Source of the DNA: Leifsonia sp. Root4
Lineage (GTDB): Bacteria; Actinomycetota; Actinomycetes; Actinomycetales; Microbacteriaceae
Direction of reading: 5' to 3'
Assembly: GCF_001425085.1 (NCBI RefSeq)
Contig: NZ_LMDN01000001.1
Span: forward strand, 84,364 to 148,363
Length of the DNA stretch: 64,000 nt
Positions within the stretch are counted from its first letter, which is position 1. Each line of letters starts with the position of its first letter. Both the position numbers and the translations under genes were made by a program. Shown here piece after piece: positions 45,251 through 55,020 of the stretch. The notes below the pieces were generated by a model. It did not search any database. It had not been told where the DNA came from and saw only the letters and a list, made by a program, of their open reading frames with translations.

Positions 45251-45922
45251 ATGGCTGTGACCGACGAAGCGATTCTCAAGATCAAGGACATGATCGTCTC
45301 CGGCGCACTCCACCCCGGCGATCGCCTGCCGCCGGAGAAGGAACTCAGCGAGGAGCTCGGCCTCTCCCGCAGCTCGCTGCGCGAGGCGGTCAAGGCACTC
45401 GAGGTGATCCGGGTGCTCGACGTGCGGCGCGGCGATGGCACCTACGTCACCAGCCTGGAGCCGGCTCTGCTGCTCGAGGCCATGTCATTCGTCGTCGATC
45501 TGCACGGCGACACGTCCATTCTGGAGATCTTCGCCGTGCGGCGGATCCTCGAGCCGGCCGCGACCGCGCTGGCCGCGGACTCGATCGACGAGGACACGAT
45601 CGCCGAGCTCACAGCGCTCATCGCCGACGTCGACGGCTCCACCTCGGTGGAGGGCCTCGTCGAACACGATCTGGAGTTTCACCGGCGGATCGTGGCCGCG
45701 GCAGGCAACAGCTACCTCTCCAGCCTGATCGATTCGCTCTCCAGCCACACCGTGCGCGCCCGCATCTGGCGCGGCATCACGCAGGAGAACGCCGTCGAGC
45801 GAACCCTGCACGAACATGCGGCGATCGTCACGGCGCTCGCCCAGGGCGATGCCAAACTCGCCAGCGCGCTCACCGTCGTGCACATCAGCGGGATCGAGCA
45901 CTGGCTGCGCGAGGCCCTCTGA
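45251..45922 (+). CDS. FadR/GntR-family regulator of the L-fucose cluster
   Basis: A 223-residue regulator with an N-terminal winged helix (DRLPPEKELSEELGLSRSSLREAVKALEVIRVL) and a C-terminal FCD effector domain whose metal/ligand residues include Asp/His of EHDLEFHRRIV and the late His of VVHISGIEH. It stands before the fucose mutarotase and lactonase genes and probably senses a pathway intermediate such as fuconate. TAGTAT ends exactly 6 nt before the ATG, so the mRNA is likely leaderless. Similar 15-bp sites lie downstream at 45930 and 45993 and before the fuconate dehydratase gene. Confidence 0.9.
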   Translation: MAVTDEAILKIKDMIVSGALHPGDRLPPEKELSEELGLSRSSLREAVKALEVIRVLDVRRGDGTYVTSLEPALLLEAMSFVVDLHGDTSILEIFAVRRILEPAATALAADSIDEDTIAELTALIADVDGSTSVEGLVEHDLEFHRRIVAAAGNSYLSSLIDSLSSHTVRARIWRGITQENAVERTLHEHAAIVTALAQGDAKLASALTVVHISGIEHWLREAL

Positions 45923-45929
45923 GCCCCGG

Positions 45930-45943
45930 ATACATCTGATGCC
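45930..45943. promoter_or_regulatory. Operator-like site 1 (fucose regulon)
   Basis: ATACATCTGATGCC: left half ATACATC is intact, right half GATG partial. It lies 7 bp after the regulator's stop codon. Confidence 0.45.
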
Positions 45944-45992
45944 TGACGGTGTCGATGGTCACATTGCGGGTTCTTCTGGCATCCTTGTCTGA

Positions 45993-46007
45993 ATACATCG
46001 GACGAAT
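45993..46007. promoter_or_regulatory. Operator-like site 2 (fucose regulon), before mutarotase
   Basis: ATACATCGGACGAAT fits the dyad ATACATC-N-GATGTAT with two right-half mismatches. It ends 14 bp before the mutarotase ATG, where binding would block initiation. Confidence 0.5.
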
Positions 46008-46021
46008 GGAGCCCAGAACAC

Positions 46022-46399
46022 ATGATCGTCGCACTGCACTCTGAGATCCGGGCCGGGGCCGTCGACGGCTACCGCGCCGCGCACCTCACCATTCCAGAGG
46101 AACTCGTGGCGAGCTTCGATCGCTTCGGCATCCACGATTGGACGATCTGGCGTTCCGGCCACCGACTGTTCCACCTGGTCGACTGCGACGACTTCGACGC
46201 CGCCCTCGCGGCCCTCGACGCGGACCCGGCGAATGAGCGCTGGCAAGGCGACATCGGTCGTTACGTCGAGCTGTTCCGCGGCGCGGACGGCGAGGAGGGA
46301 TTCAGCCCGCTCGAGCAGGTCTGGGCGCTCAGCGCCCAGAAGAACAGTGCACAGAAGAACAGTGCCCAGAAGAACAGCGCCCAGAAATCAGGCGCCTGA
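46022..46399 (+). CDS. L-rhamnose/L-fucose mutarotase family protein
   Basis: A 125-residue sugar mutarotase of the RhaM-like (COG3254) family, interconverting alpha and beta anomers. The motif YRAAHLTIPEELVASFDRFGIHDWTIWRSGHRLFHLVD carries the conserved His and Tyr of the active site in the first part and the family beta strands after it. With lactonase, dehydrogenase and fuconate dehydratase around it, L-fucose is the likely sugar. The last 19 residues are an NSAQK repeat from a 15-bp tandem repeat, outside the fold. It overlaps the lactonase start by 1 bp (TGATG). Confidence 0.88.
   Translation: MIVALHSEIRAGAVDGYRAAHLTIPEELVASFDRFGIHDWTIWRSGHRLFHLVDCDDFDAALAALDADPANERWQGDIGRYVELFRGADGEEGFSPLEQVWALSAQKNSAQKNSAQKNSAQKSGA
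46337..46390 (+). repeat. 15-bp tandem repeat in the mutarotase 3' end
   Basis: About 3.5 copies of CCCAGAAGAACAGTG encode SAQKN repeats. In-frame and outside the conserved domain, so its length can drift. Confidence 0.85.
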
Positions 46400-47259
46400 T
46401 GGGGGTCATCGACTCACACGTTCATGTCTGGGACACGCAGCGATTCGATTACCCGTGGCTGGCCGGACTGCCCGCGCTGAACGCACCGATGCTGCCCGGC
46501 GACGTCGACCGCGCGGGCGGACGCGTCAGCGGGATGGTCTTCGTCCAGGCCGATTGCGCTGCGGAGAGTTCGCTGGATGAGGCCCGCTGGGTCAGCGGCG
46601 CGGAGTGGCCGGAGCTCCTGGGCATCGTGGCAGCGGCGAATCTGCACGACGAGGCCGGCCTGCCACGCCATCTCGACGCGCTCGTCGAGATTCCGGGCGT
46701 CGTCGGCATCCGTCACCTGCTGCAGGGCGAACCGGATGCCGTCTTCGACAGCCCGGCCCTGCGGAACGGGCTCGGCCTGCTTGCGGCACGCGGGTTGAGT
46801 TTCGACGCCTGTGTGCGGCACGATCAACTGCCCCGGCTCGTCACGCTGCTGCGCGGCCTGCCGCAGCTCAGGGTCGTGCTCGACCACCTCGGCAAGCCGC
46901 CGATCGATGAGGGCATCGACAGTGGCGCCGGCCGGGCGTGGGCTGAGGCCATCGGACATCTCGCCGCGCTGGACTCCGTCACGGTCAAGCTCTCCGGCCT
47001 CACCGCTGAGACGCGCGATGCCGCGGCGCTCGACCGCAACGCCGGCGCATTCATCCGGCACGCCGTCGAGAGCTTCGGCGCCGACCGGGCCATGATCGGC
47101 AGCGACTGGCCGGTGAGCGCACTGCTCGGGTCGGGTGGAACGCTCGAGGCCTGGCTCAGACGCGTGCACGAGGCCACCGGCGCGTCGGCCGCCGAGCGCG
47201 CCGCAATCGAGGGCGCGAGCGCGCAGTCGTTCTACCGCCTTCCAGCCACCGCCGGCTAA
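46399..47259 (+). CDS. L-fuconolactone hydrolase (amidohydrolase family)
   Basis: A 286-residue amidohydrolase_2 (PF04909-type) enzyme. It begins IDSHVHVWDTQRFDYPWL with the HxH metal motif and Trp/Tyr typical of sugar lactonases, has VVLDHLGKPPI with the second-site His and ends with the metal Asp in MIGSDWPVSALL. The group hydrolyses aldonolactones such as L-fucono-1,5-lactone and 2-pyrone carboxylates. Translational coupling to the mutarotase and the neighbouring fuconate dehydratase support L-fuconolactone. It would convert the product of the fucose dehydrogenase step to L-fuconate. Confidence 0.88.
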   Translation: MGVIDSHVHVWDTQRFDYPWLAGLPALNAPMLPGDVDRAGGRVSGMVFVQADCAAESSLDEARWVSGAEWPELLGIVAAANLHDEAGLPRHLDALVEIPGVVGIRHLLQGEPDAVFDSPALRNGLGLLAARGLSFDACVRHDQLPRLVTLLRGLPQLRVVLDHLGKPPIDEGIDSGAGRAWAEAIGHLAALDSVTVKLSGLTAETRDAAALDRNAGAFIRHAVESFGADRAMIGSDWPVSALLGSGGTLEAWLRRVHEATGASAAERAAIEGASAQSFYRLPATAG

Positions 47260-47331
47260 GACGGCGCCCGGCTTGCCGGAGCCGGACGACTACGGCGTCG
47301 GTGATTCAGGCCCAGGTTACTCAGGCCGCGC

Positions 47332-48273
47332 TCAGGCCGCCTCGAGGGCGGCCCAGAGCTCCTCCGGAATGGGCGCGGACGCCCGGAGCAGGTTCTCGCG
47401 AACCGCCTCGGCACGCGAGGTGCCGACGACGACCGTCGCGACGGCCGGGTGCCGTGCGGGGAACTGCAGCGCGGCGGCAGGCAGCTCGACGCCGAACTCG
47501 GCGCACACGGCGGCGAGCCTCCTGGCGCGCTCGAGAACCTCGGCGGGCACAGCTGTGTAGTTGTAGCTGGCGTCGGCTGCCGGCGTGTTTGTGGCGAGCA
47601 GGCCAGAGTTGAACACGGCGGCGTCGACGACGCGGACGCCGTTCTCGAGGCACGCGGGCAGCAGTTCCTCGGCGGCGGGCTGCTCGAGCAGCGTGTAACG
47701 ACCGGCGATCATGACGAGGTCGATGTCTGCCTCGAGCACGGCGCGGGTGGCGACGGCCGCATCGTTCACGCCGATGCCGATCGCGCGCACGAGACCCTCC
47801 TCGCGGAGGTGGGCGAGCGCGGGCAGCCCCTCGGAGAGCCCCCGCTCGAGGTCGTAGCCGTCCGGGTCGTGCAGGTACAGGATGTCGATGTGGTCCAGCC
47901 CCATGCGCTCGAGGGAGTCCTCAAGGCTGCGGCGCACGCCGGCCTCGCTCGGGTCGTAGACCCGCATCAGATCGTTGGGCACCGCGAAGGCGTGCTCGTG
48001 GTCGGTCCCGCCGGAGAAGTCGGGGTTCGGAACGAGCAGACGCCCCACCTTGGTCGAGACGATGAACTCATCGCGCGGCTTCTCGCGGAGGAACGCGCCG
48101 AGCCGGCGCTCCGAGAGCCCGAGACCGTAGTGCGGGGCGGTGTCGAAGTAGCGGATGCCGCCATCCCACGCCGCGTCCAACGTCGCCCGCGCCGTGGCGT
48201 CATCCACGCTCCGGTAGAGGTTGCCGATGGAGGCCGCACCGAATCCGAGCGGGCCGAAGGCGAGTTCGCTCAC
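47332..48273 (-). CDS. Aldo/keto reductase, probable L-fucose dehydrogenase
   Basis: A 313-residue aldo/keto reductase. The catalytic tetrad is present: Asp in YFDTAPHYG, Tyr of the same motif, Lys in VSTKVGRL and His in [10 protein letters not shown]. The [34 protein letters not shown] region matches the D-threo-aldose 1-dehydrogenase / L-fucose dehydrogenase branch. It would oxidise L-fucose with NAD(P)+ to the lactone. The gene overlaps fuconate dehydratase by 4 bp (ATGA), so both are in one operon read from the promoter at 49.6 kb. Confidence 0.9.
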   Translation of the reverse strand: MSELAFGPLGFGAASIGNLYRSVDDATARATLDAAWDGGIRYFDTAPHYGLGLSERRLGAFLREKPRDEFIVSTKVGRLLVPNPDFSGGTDHEHAFAVPNDLMRVYDPSEAGVRRSLEDSLERMGLDHIDILYLHDPDGYDLERGLSEGLPALAHLREEGLVRAIGIGVNDAAVATRAVLEADIDLVMIAGRYTLLEQPAAEELLPACLENGVRVVDAAVFNSGLLATNTPAADASYNYTAVPAEVLERARRLAAVCAEFGVELPAAALQFPARHPAVATVVVGTSRAEAVRENLLRASAPIPEELWAALEAA

Positions 48274-49577
48274 GCGCTGACCTTACGGCCGCTGTGCGAG
48301 CCGGTCCAACTGAACTCGGTGATCGAGGACGCGTGCATCTCGGCGCCGGCGCCGGGGGCCAGCGGGGCACGGTAGTTGCCGTTGTCGATCACGACGGGGG
48401 TCACGAAGTGCTCGTGCAGGTGGTCGACGAACTCGATCACCCGGCCGTCCTTGCTGCCGGAGACGGCGATGAAGTCGAACATGCTGAGGTGCTGCACGGC
48501 CTCGCAGAGGCCGACGCCGCCGGCGTGCGGGCAGACGGGAACGCCGAACTTGGCGGCGAGCAGCAGGTTCGCGATGTTCTCGTTCACGCCGCCGACGCGC
48601 GCCGCGTCGATCTGCATGAAGCCGATGGCATCCGCCTGCAGCAGCTGCTTGAAGATGATGCGGTTCTGGGCGTGCTCTCCGGTGGCGACCGGGATCGGCG
48701 CGATGCCGCGGGCGATCGCCGCGTGGCCGAGCACGTCGTCGGGGCTGGTGGGCTCTTCGACCCAGGTGATGTCGAAGCGCTCGAGCGCCTTGACCCAGGC
48801 GATGGCGTCGGCGACATCCCAGCGCTGGTTCGCGTCGATCGCGATGGGGAAGCCCTCTCCGCAGGTCTCGCGGGCGATCCGCAGGCGGCGGATGTCGTCG
48901 TCGAGGTCGGCGCCGACCTTCAGTTTGATCTGGGTGAAGCCGTCGGCGATCGCCTCGCGGCAGAGCCGCGCGAGCTTCTCGTCGGAGTAGCCGAGCCAGC
49001 CGGGGCTGGTCGTGTAGCCCGGGTAGCCCTCGGCGAGCAGCCGCGCCTCGCGCTCGGCGCGGCCCGGCTCGGCCGCCCGGAGGATCTCCAGCGCCTCCTC
49101 CGGCGTCAGTGCGTCGCTGAGGTAGCGGAAGTCGACGAGCGAGACGATCTCTTCTGGACTGAGCGACGCGAGGAGCTGCCACAGCGGCTTGCCCTCGCGC
49201 TTGGCGCGGAGATCCCAGAGTGCATTGATCACGGCACCGATGGCCATGTGCATGACGCCCTTCTCCGGGCCGAGCCAGCGCAGCTGGGAGTCGTGCATGA
49301 AGAGACGAGAGGTCGCACCCATGTCGCCGAGGAGCTCCTCGACGTTGCGTCCGAGGAGGTGCCCGGCGAGCGTGTCGATCGCGGCGACCTCGACATCGTT
49401 GCCACGGCCGATCGTGAAGACGAATCCGTGCCCTTCGAGGCCGTCTTCGGCATCCGTGCGGATGACGAGGTAGGCCGCCGAGTAGTCGGGGTCCGGGTTC
49501 ATGGCATCGGAGCCATCCAGCTGGAGTGACGTCGGAAAACGGACGTCGCTGGTGTCGACACTGGTGATGATGCTCAT
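48270..49577 (-). CDS. L-fuconate dehydratase (enolase superfamily)
   Basis: A 435-residue mandelate-racemase-type enolase. Catalytic and metal residues are in order: KLKVG (KxK), AIDANQRW (Asp), [10 protein letters not shown] (Glu), ATGEHAQNR (Glu) and CPHAGGVGL (His). The long N-terminal capping domain with [30 protein letters not shown] and [17 protein letters not shown] matches the fuconate dehydratase group. It dehydrates L-fuconate to 2-keto-3-deoxy-L-fuconate. The promoter has TTGACA and TATAGT with an operator-like dyad in the spacer. Substrate assignment rests on motif resemblance and context. Confidence 0.92.
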   Translation of the reverse strand: MSIITSVDTSDVRFPTSLQLDGSDAMNPDPDYSAAYLVIRTDAEDGLEGHGFVFTIGRGNDVEVAAIDTLAGHLLGRNVEELLGDMGATSRLFMHDSQLRWLGPEKGVMHMAIGAVINALWDLRAKREGKPLWQLLASLSPEEIVSLVDFRYLSDALTPEEALEILRAAEPGRAEREARLLAEGYPGYTTSPGWLGYSDEKLARLCREAIADGFTQIKLKVGADLDDDIRRLRIARETCGEGFPIAIDANQRWDVADAIAWVKALERFDITWVEEPTSPDDVLGHAAIARGIAPIPVATGEHAQNRIIFKQLLQADAIGFMQIDAARVGGVNENIANLLLAAKFGVPVCPHAGGVGLCEAVQHLSMFDFIAVSGSKDGRVIEFVDHLHEHFVTPVVIDNGNYRAPLAPGAGAEMHASSITEFSWTGSHSGRKVSA

Positions 49578-49602
49578 GGAAACCTTCCCTTGGGGTCAAG
49601 TG

Positions 49603-49632
49603 ACTATAAACATCCGATCTTTAGCTTGTCAA
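49603..49632 (-). promoter_or_regulatory. Fuconate dehydratase promoter with embedded operator
   Basis: On the minus strand TTGACA (49632-49627), an 18-bp spacer and TATAGT (49608-49603) form a near-consensus promoter. The spacer contains AAAGATCGGATGTTT (49622-49608), the third member of the ATACATC-N-GATGTAT-like group. FadR-type repression here is inferred. Confidence 0.65.
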
Positions 49633-49709
49633 TCGAGCGCCTTTCGGAAACAATGGGGACAGCAGCGTCGCGAGTGCGCGCAAGAGTTCTGATGATTGGA
49701 AGTAGTTCA

Positions 49710-50555
49710 ATGAGATTTGCCCGCCTGGGAGCCGTCGGTCGTGAGACGCCCGTCCTTGTCGACGGCGAGGTCAACTACGACCTCAGCGGCATCACGCGTG
49801 ATATCGACGGCGAATTCTTTGAGTCCGACGGCCCGGCCCGCGCCGCCGCCGCCGTGGCCGCCGGTGAGCTTCCCGTGTTCGAGGCCGACGGCATCCGTGT
49901 CGGTGCGGCGATCGCCCGCCCCAGCGCGGTCATCTGCGTCGGCATGAACTACGCCGCGCACGCCGCCGAGTCCGGCTCGGCGCCGCCGGAGAACCTCGTC
50001 ATGTTCCTCAAGACGCCGAACACCGTCGCGGGCCCCTTCGACACCGTCTCCATTCCCCGCGGCAGCACCAAGACCGACTGGGAGGTCGAGCTCGGCATCG
50101 TGATCGGCGCCCGCGCGAGCTACCTCGACTCGCCGGAGGACAGCATCAGGCACATCGCCGGCTTCGTCGTCGCCAACGACCTGTCAGAGCGCGAGTTCCA
50201 GCTCGCGGTGTCCGGCGGCCAGTGGAGCAAGGGCAAGTGCTCCCCCGGCTTCAACCCCACCGGCCCCGTCGTCGTCACGCCCGACGAGGTCGACTACGCC
50301 AATCTGCGCCTGCGCAGCTGGGTCAACGGCGAGCCGCGCCAGGATTCCTCAACCGCCGACCTCATCTTCAACGTCGACTACATCGTCTGGCACCTCAGCC
50401 AGTTCCTCACCCTCGAGCCCGGCGACCTCGTGCTCACGGGAACCCCGGAGGGCGTCGCGCTCTCCGGCCGCTTCCCCTACCTCGGCGCCGGCGACGTCGT
50501 CGAGGTTGAGATCGAGGGACTCGGCCGCCAGCGACAGGAATTCGTGCAGGCCTGA
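49710..50555 (+). CDS. 2,4-diketo-3-deoxy-L-fuconate hydrolase (FAH family)
   Basis: A 281-residue FAH-fold hydrolase. It has the acidic metal residues in TDWEVELGIVIG, the GMNYAAHAAESG and KGKCSPGFNPTGPVVVTPDEV loops and LEPGDLVLTGTPEGV. In the non-phosphorylating fucose pathway this step cleaves 2,4-diketo-3-deoxy-L-fuconate to pyruvate and L-lactate. The ATG (MRFARLGAVG) has TTGGAAG upstream; an ATG six codons earlier is possible. It is divergent from the fuconate dehydratase operon and followed by the SDR gene after 27 bp. Confidence 0.88.
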   Translation: MRFARLGAVGRETPVLVDGEVNYDLSGITRDIDGEFFESDGPARAAAAVAAGELPVFEADGIRVGAAIARPSAVICVGMNYAAHAAESGSAPPENLVMFLKTPNTVAGPFDTVSIPRGSTKTDWEVELGIVIGARASYLDSPEDSIRHIAGFVVANDLSEREFQLAVSGGQWSKGKCSPGFNPTGPVVVTPDEVDYANLRLRSWVNGEPRQDSSTADLIFNVDYIVWHLSQFLTLEPGDLVLTGTPEGVALSGRFPYLGAGDVVEVEIEGLGRQRQEFVQA

Positions 50556-50582
50556 CCGCCCGCACCGAGAGGAATCACCGAC

Positions 50583-51356
50583 ATGACATCTGAGACCACC
50601 ACCCAGCCTGAGCTCGCCGGCCTCGTCGCCATCGTCACCGGCGGAGCCTCCGGCATCGGCGCGGCCATCGCGACACGCCTCGCCGGCCAGGGCGCCCGGG
50701 TCGCCGTCTTCGACCTCAACCCGGATGCCGCGGACAAGGCGCACTTCGCCGTGCCCGTCGACGTCTCCGACGACACCAGCGTGCGCGCCGGCGTCGCCGC
50801 CGTTGCCGAACGCTTCGGTCGCATCGACATCGTCATCAACAACGCCGGCATCGGAGCGCAGGGCACGATCGAGGCCAACGGCGACGAGGAGTGGCACCGC
50901 GTCTACGACATCAACGTGCTCGGGCTCGTGCGTGTCTCCCGGGCCGCGCTGCCCTGGCTGCGCCGGTCGCCGGCTGCCGCGATCGTCAACACCTGCTCCA
51001 TCGCCGCGACCGCCGGCCTGCCGGAGCGCGCCCTCTACAGCGCAACCAAGGGCGCCGTGCTCTCGCTCAGCCAGGCCATGGCCGCCGACCACCTGCGCGA
51101 GGGCATCCGCGTCAACACGGTGAACCCCGGCACCGCAGACACCCCCTGGGTGCAGCGCCTGCTCGGCACCGCAGCCGACCCGGCAGCGGAACGTGCAGCG
51201 CTCGAGGCGCGTCAGCCGCACGGCCGCCTCGTCTCGGCCGACGAGGTCGCCGCGGCCGTCGCCTACCTCGCGAGCCCGCTCGCCGGATCGACCACCGGCA
51301 CCTCGATCGCCGTCGACGGCGGCATGCAGGGCCTCCGCCTCCGCCCGATCGCGTAG
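50583..51356 (+). CDS. SDR dehydrogenase, probable 2-keto-3-deoxy-L-fuconate dehydrogenase
   Basis: A 257-residue classical short-chain dehydrogenase. Motifs are VTGGASGIGAAIA (cofactor), NNAGIGAQG, Ser in NTCSIAATAG, and the catalytic YSATKGAV. Position behind the diketo-acid hydrolase and next to fuconate dehydratase fits oxidation of 2-keto-3-deoxy-L-fuconate to the 2,4-diketo acid, the step between the two neighbours' reactions. Sequence alone would allow other hydroxyl substrates. Downstream lies one copy of a 72-bp dispersed repeat. Confidence 0.88.
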   Translation: MTSETTTQPELAGLVAIVTGGASGIGAAIATRLAGQGARVAVFDLNPDAADKAHFAVPVDVSDDTSVRAGVAAVAERFGRIDIVINNAGIGAQGTIEANGDEEWHRVYDINVLGLVRVSRAALPWLRRSPAAAIVNTCSIAATAGLPERALYSATKGAVLSLSQAMAADHLREGIRVNTVNPGTADTPWVQRLLGTAADPAAERAALEARQPHGRLVSADEVAAAVAYLASPLAGSTTGTSIAVDGGMQGLRLRPIA

Positions 51357-51360
51357 CACG

Positions 51361-51432
51361 ACGCGCAGCGTCGCGAAAGGCGGCAGCGCCTTCCATGGAA
51401 GCCTGCAGAACCGTCACCGCTGCTGGTGCGGT
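51361..51432. repeat. 72-bp dispersed repeat, copy 1
   Basis: Same length as and about 75% identical to 62088-62159. The first 20 bp (containing CGACGC-GCA-GCGTCG, a small palindrome) and last 12 bp (TGCTGGTGCGGT) are identical, the middle diverged. In one plus frame both read TRSVAKGxS...NRxRCWCG. It lies in the 225 bp between the SDR and FAH genes. The rest of that gap holds only an AT-rich promoter-like stretch with a lone ATGTAT half-site at 51515. Confidence 0.75.
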
Positions 51433-51581
51433 CATGCGAAGCGTCGGGGCCGCCATTCGCGTCGGCCCCGACGCTTCGGCATCTCCTGCGCGGGATATCT
51501 GTGTGTATCAGGCAATGTATTCCGAGATCTGCTGGTGAATAGATACAAGATAAATTGGGCGATGGCCGATAGCGTAGAGAA

Positions 51582-52457
51582 GTGAAGTTTGCGCATCTCA
51601 GAGTCGAAGGCCAGTCCACCCCGCGTCTCGCGGTCACCATCGGCGGCGGAGCGCTCTTCCTCGACGAGGTGATGGACGAGGCCCCCGTCGATCTGCAGGA
51701 GCTGATCGAGCGCGGAGCGCCGGGCCTGGCCCATGTTCGAGCCGTCGTCGACCAGGCCGTCGCGCAGCGCGTCTCGCTCACGCCGACCGACGAGCTCCGG
51801 CACGCATCGGCAGTGCTCCGTCCCCCGCACATCCTCGCGGTCGGCGCCAACTATGCCGCACACGCGAGCGAGCTCAAACTACGCAGCGAAAGCGCCATGA
51901 CCGTCTTCTCGCTGTGGCCGAATTCGCTCACCGCTCACGAGGCCACGACGACCTGGCCGGGCGACATCACCCAGCAGGTCGACTACGAGGCGGAGCTCGG
52001 CGTCATCATCGGCAAGCCGGCCCACAATGTCTCGGTGCGTGACGCGCTCGACTACGTCTGGGGCTACACCGTCGTCAACGACATCACAGCGCGCGATCTG
52101 CAGTTCAGCGAGGCGCAGTGGTCCCGGTGCAAGTCCTTTGACGGCTTCACCCCGACCGGGCCCGTCGTCGTGACGGCCGACGAGGTGCCGGACCCGCAGG
52201 ACCTCTGGCTGACGACCAACGTCGATGGCCGCGTCCTGCAGGACGCCTCGAGCGGCGAGATGGTGCGCACGGTCGCCGAGATCATCGCCTACCTCTCGCG
52301 ATCGGCGACGATCCCGGCCGGAACACTCATCTCGACGGGCAGCCCGGGCGGAGCAGGCTACTCCCGTACCCCTCCGGTCTTCCTCCGCGACGGATCAACC
52401 GTCACCGTCTCGATCGGCGGCATCGGTTACCTGACCACGCACTGCCGCGTCATCTGA
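51582..52457 (+). CDS. Second FAH-family hydrolase of the fucose region
   Basis: A 291-residue FAH-fold protein with GANYAAHASELKLRSES, the metal triad region VDYEAELGVIIGKPAHN, GYTVVNDITARDLQ, CKSFDGFTPTGPVV and PAGTLISTGSPGGAG. It differs enough from its neighbour at 49.7 kb not to be a recent copy. It could act on a related diketo acid or serve another pathway. It starts at GTG; TAGCGT lies 6 nt before, so the mRNA may be leaderless and separate from the fucose operon. Downstream 280 bp hold only repeats and a terminator. Confidence 0.88.
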   Translation: MKFAHLRVEGQSTPRLAVTIGGGALFLDEVMDEAPVDLQELIERGAPGLAHVRAVVDQAVAQRVSLTPTDELRHASAVLRPPHILAVGANYAAHASELKLRSESAMTVFSLWPNSLTAHEATTTWPGDITQQVDYEAELGVIIGKPAHNVSVRDALDYVWGYTVVNDITARDLQFSEAQWSRCKSFDGFTPTGPVVVTADEVPDPQDLWLTTNVDGRVLQDASSGEMVRTVAEIIAYLSRSATIPAGTLISTGSPGGAGYSRTPPVFLRDGSTVTVSIGGIGYLTTHCRVI

Positions 52458-52466
52458 TTTCGACAG

Positions 52467-52542
52467 GCTCAATCAGCGGGGAGCAGCTCAATCAGCGGGA
52501 AGTAGCTCAATCAGCGGGGAGCAGCTCAATCAGCGGGGCTGC
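52467..52542. repeat. 4 x 19 bp tandem repeat
   Basis: Four consecutive copies of GCTCAATCAGCGGGGAGCA-like units with an exact 19-bp period. The unit resembles the end of the palindrome family (ACTCGACCAGCGGGAG), so the array may have grown from a repeat terminus. Confidence 0.9.
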
Positions 52543-52554
52543 GGGAACCCCGCT

Positions 52555-52649
52555 GGTCGAGTAGGCCGTCCACGGCCGTATCGAGACCAAGGCCCCGCGA
52601 ATGCCCCTGCCCGCGAGATCTCGACACGCTCGTTCCTCGCTACTCAATC
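52555..52649. repeat. Palindromic repeat element, copy E (inverted orientation)
   Basis: GGTCGAGTAGGCCGTCCACG starts a unit that matches copies B-D read on the other strand and ends CGCTCGTTCCTCGCTACTCAATC-like. The centre is unrelated. This copy is 21 kb away from the GIY-YIG gene, so the element is dispersed. Confidence 0.88.
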
Positions 52650-52686
52650 AGCGGACTGATCACTCAGCGGGGGCGGCCGACAGCGG

Positions 52687-52726
52687 AAAGGCTCGGCCCG
52701 CGGGTTGTCCCGCGGGCCGAGCCTTT
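52687..52726. terminator. Strong terminator between the FAH gene region and aspA
   Basis: AAAGGCTCGGCCCGCGGG pairs perfectly (18 bp) with CCCGCGGGCCGAGCCTTT around TTGT. It lies 11 bp after the aspA stop and can work in both directions. Confidence 0.92.
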
Positions 52727-52737
52727 CTCGCTCTGAG

Positions 52738-54189
<1,452 letters not shown>

Positions 54190-54393
54190 GAGTGGCTCTT
54201 CCTGTGTTGCCGCGCGAGCGATGCCAGTGGCACCCTCCGCGAACGTTGTTGACGTGCTGCTGGGCGTGCTAATCGACACGAACGGCTCCATTGCCTCGAG
54301 GTGGTGCGAGCCTGCGGCTCTCAGTTACCCCTCAAGCCTATCGCGAGAGCCGTGCACGATTCCGGGCACCGGCCGCAGAAAACGGCGCAGAAA

Positions 54394-54434
54394 CGCCGTA
54401 TGGCGCAACACTGTGCATGTTGCGCCACACGGCG
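54394..54434 (-). terminator. Hairpin downstream of the DUF4190 gene
   Basis: CGCCGT-AT-GGCGCAACA pairs with TGTTGCGCC-AC-ACGGCG around a short loop, with one 2x2 mismatch. It follows the DUF4190 stop by 33 bp. Confidence 0.7.
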
Positions 54435-54467
54435 GTCGAAATATTCGGCGGCGGTGCCGCCGCGGCG

Positions 54468-54860
54468 TCAGAAGCTGCCGAAGGGCAGGAACGCGAACGG
54501 AAGCATCACGATACCGAAGAGCAGGGCGCCCAGGCCGATGAGCACAGAGCCCGCGAGGAGCGCGCCGTTCAGCACGACGCCCCAGATCGCCATGGTGCGG
54601 CTGCTCGGTTCCCGCTTGAGCGCGAGGATGCCGAAGACGAGGCCGGCGACGGGCAGGAAGAAGGTCCAGCCGGCGACGATCGAGACGACACCGAGCACGA
54701 GGCTCGAGATGCTCATCCACTGCTTCTCAGCCGCCGATGCTGGCGCGGCTGCCGGAGCGGGAGCCGCGAATGGCTGGCCGCTGTTCGTGCCTTCGGCTGC
54801 CGGCGCGGTGGGCGCTGGCTCGGCGGGAGCCGACGGAACAACGGGGATGGTGGCGGACAT
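54468..54860 (-). CDS. DUF4190 domain small membrane protein
   Basis: A 130-residue protein. Residues 1-45 are Ala/Pro-rich and probably cytosolic; then two membrane segments (ISSLVLGVVSIVAGWTFFLPVAGLVFGILAL and VVLNGALLAGSVLIGLGALLFGIVMLPFAF) separated by a short basic loop (KREPSSRT). This is the DUF4190 layout, of unknown function. The ATG has AAGGAG 7 nt upstream. It stands alone between aspA and the ethanolamine-type permease. A GT-dinucleotide run (about 54882-54896) lies in its leader. Confidence 0.85.
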   Translation of the reverse strand: MSATIPVVPSAPAEPAPTAPAAEGTNSGQPFAAPAPAAAPASAAEKQWMSISSLVLGVVSIVAGWTFFLPVAGLVFGILALKREPSSRTMAIWGVVLNGALLAGSVLIGLGALLFGIVMLPFAFLPFGSF

Positions 54861-54969
54861 GAGTGGTCTCCTTCGTAAGCGGTGTGTGTGTGTGTGCCCG
54901 TTTCGAGCACATCAATAACGTTACGGAGCTTCCGTTCAGCGAACTATGGGGATATCCCCCGGAATGGCC

Positions 54970-55001
54970 GGTGGGGCCTCCGCCGTAGCGAAGACCCCAC
55001 C
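54970..55001 (-). terminator. Hairpin after the ethanolamine-type permease gene
   Basis: GGTGGGG pairs with CCCCACC around an 18-nt loop, 19 bp beyond the permease stop. No clear U-run. Confidence 0.5.
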
Positions 55002-55020
55002 GATCCGTCGTGACTGCCAG

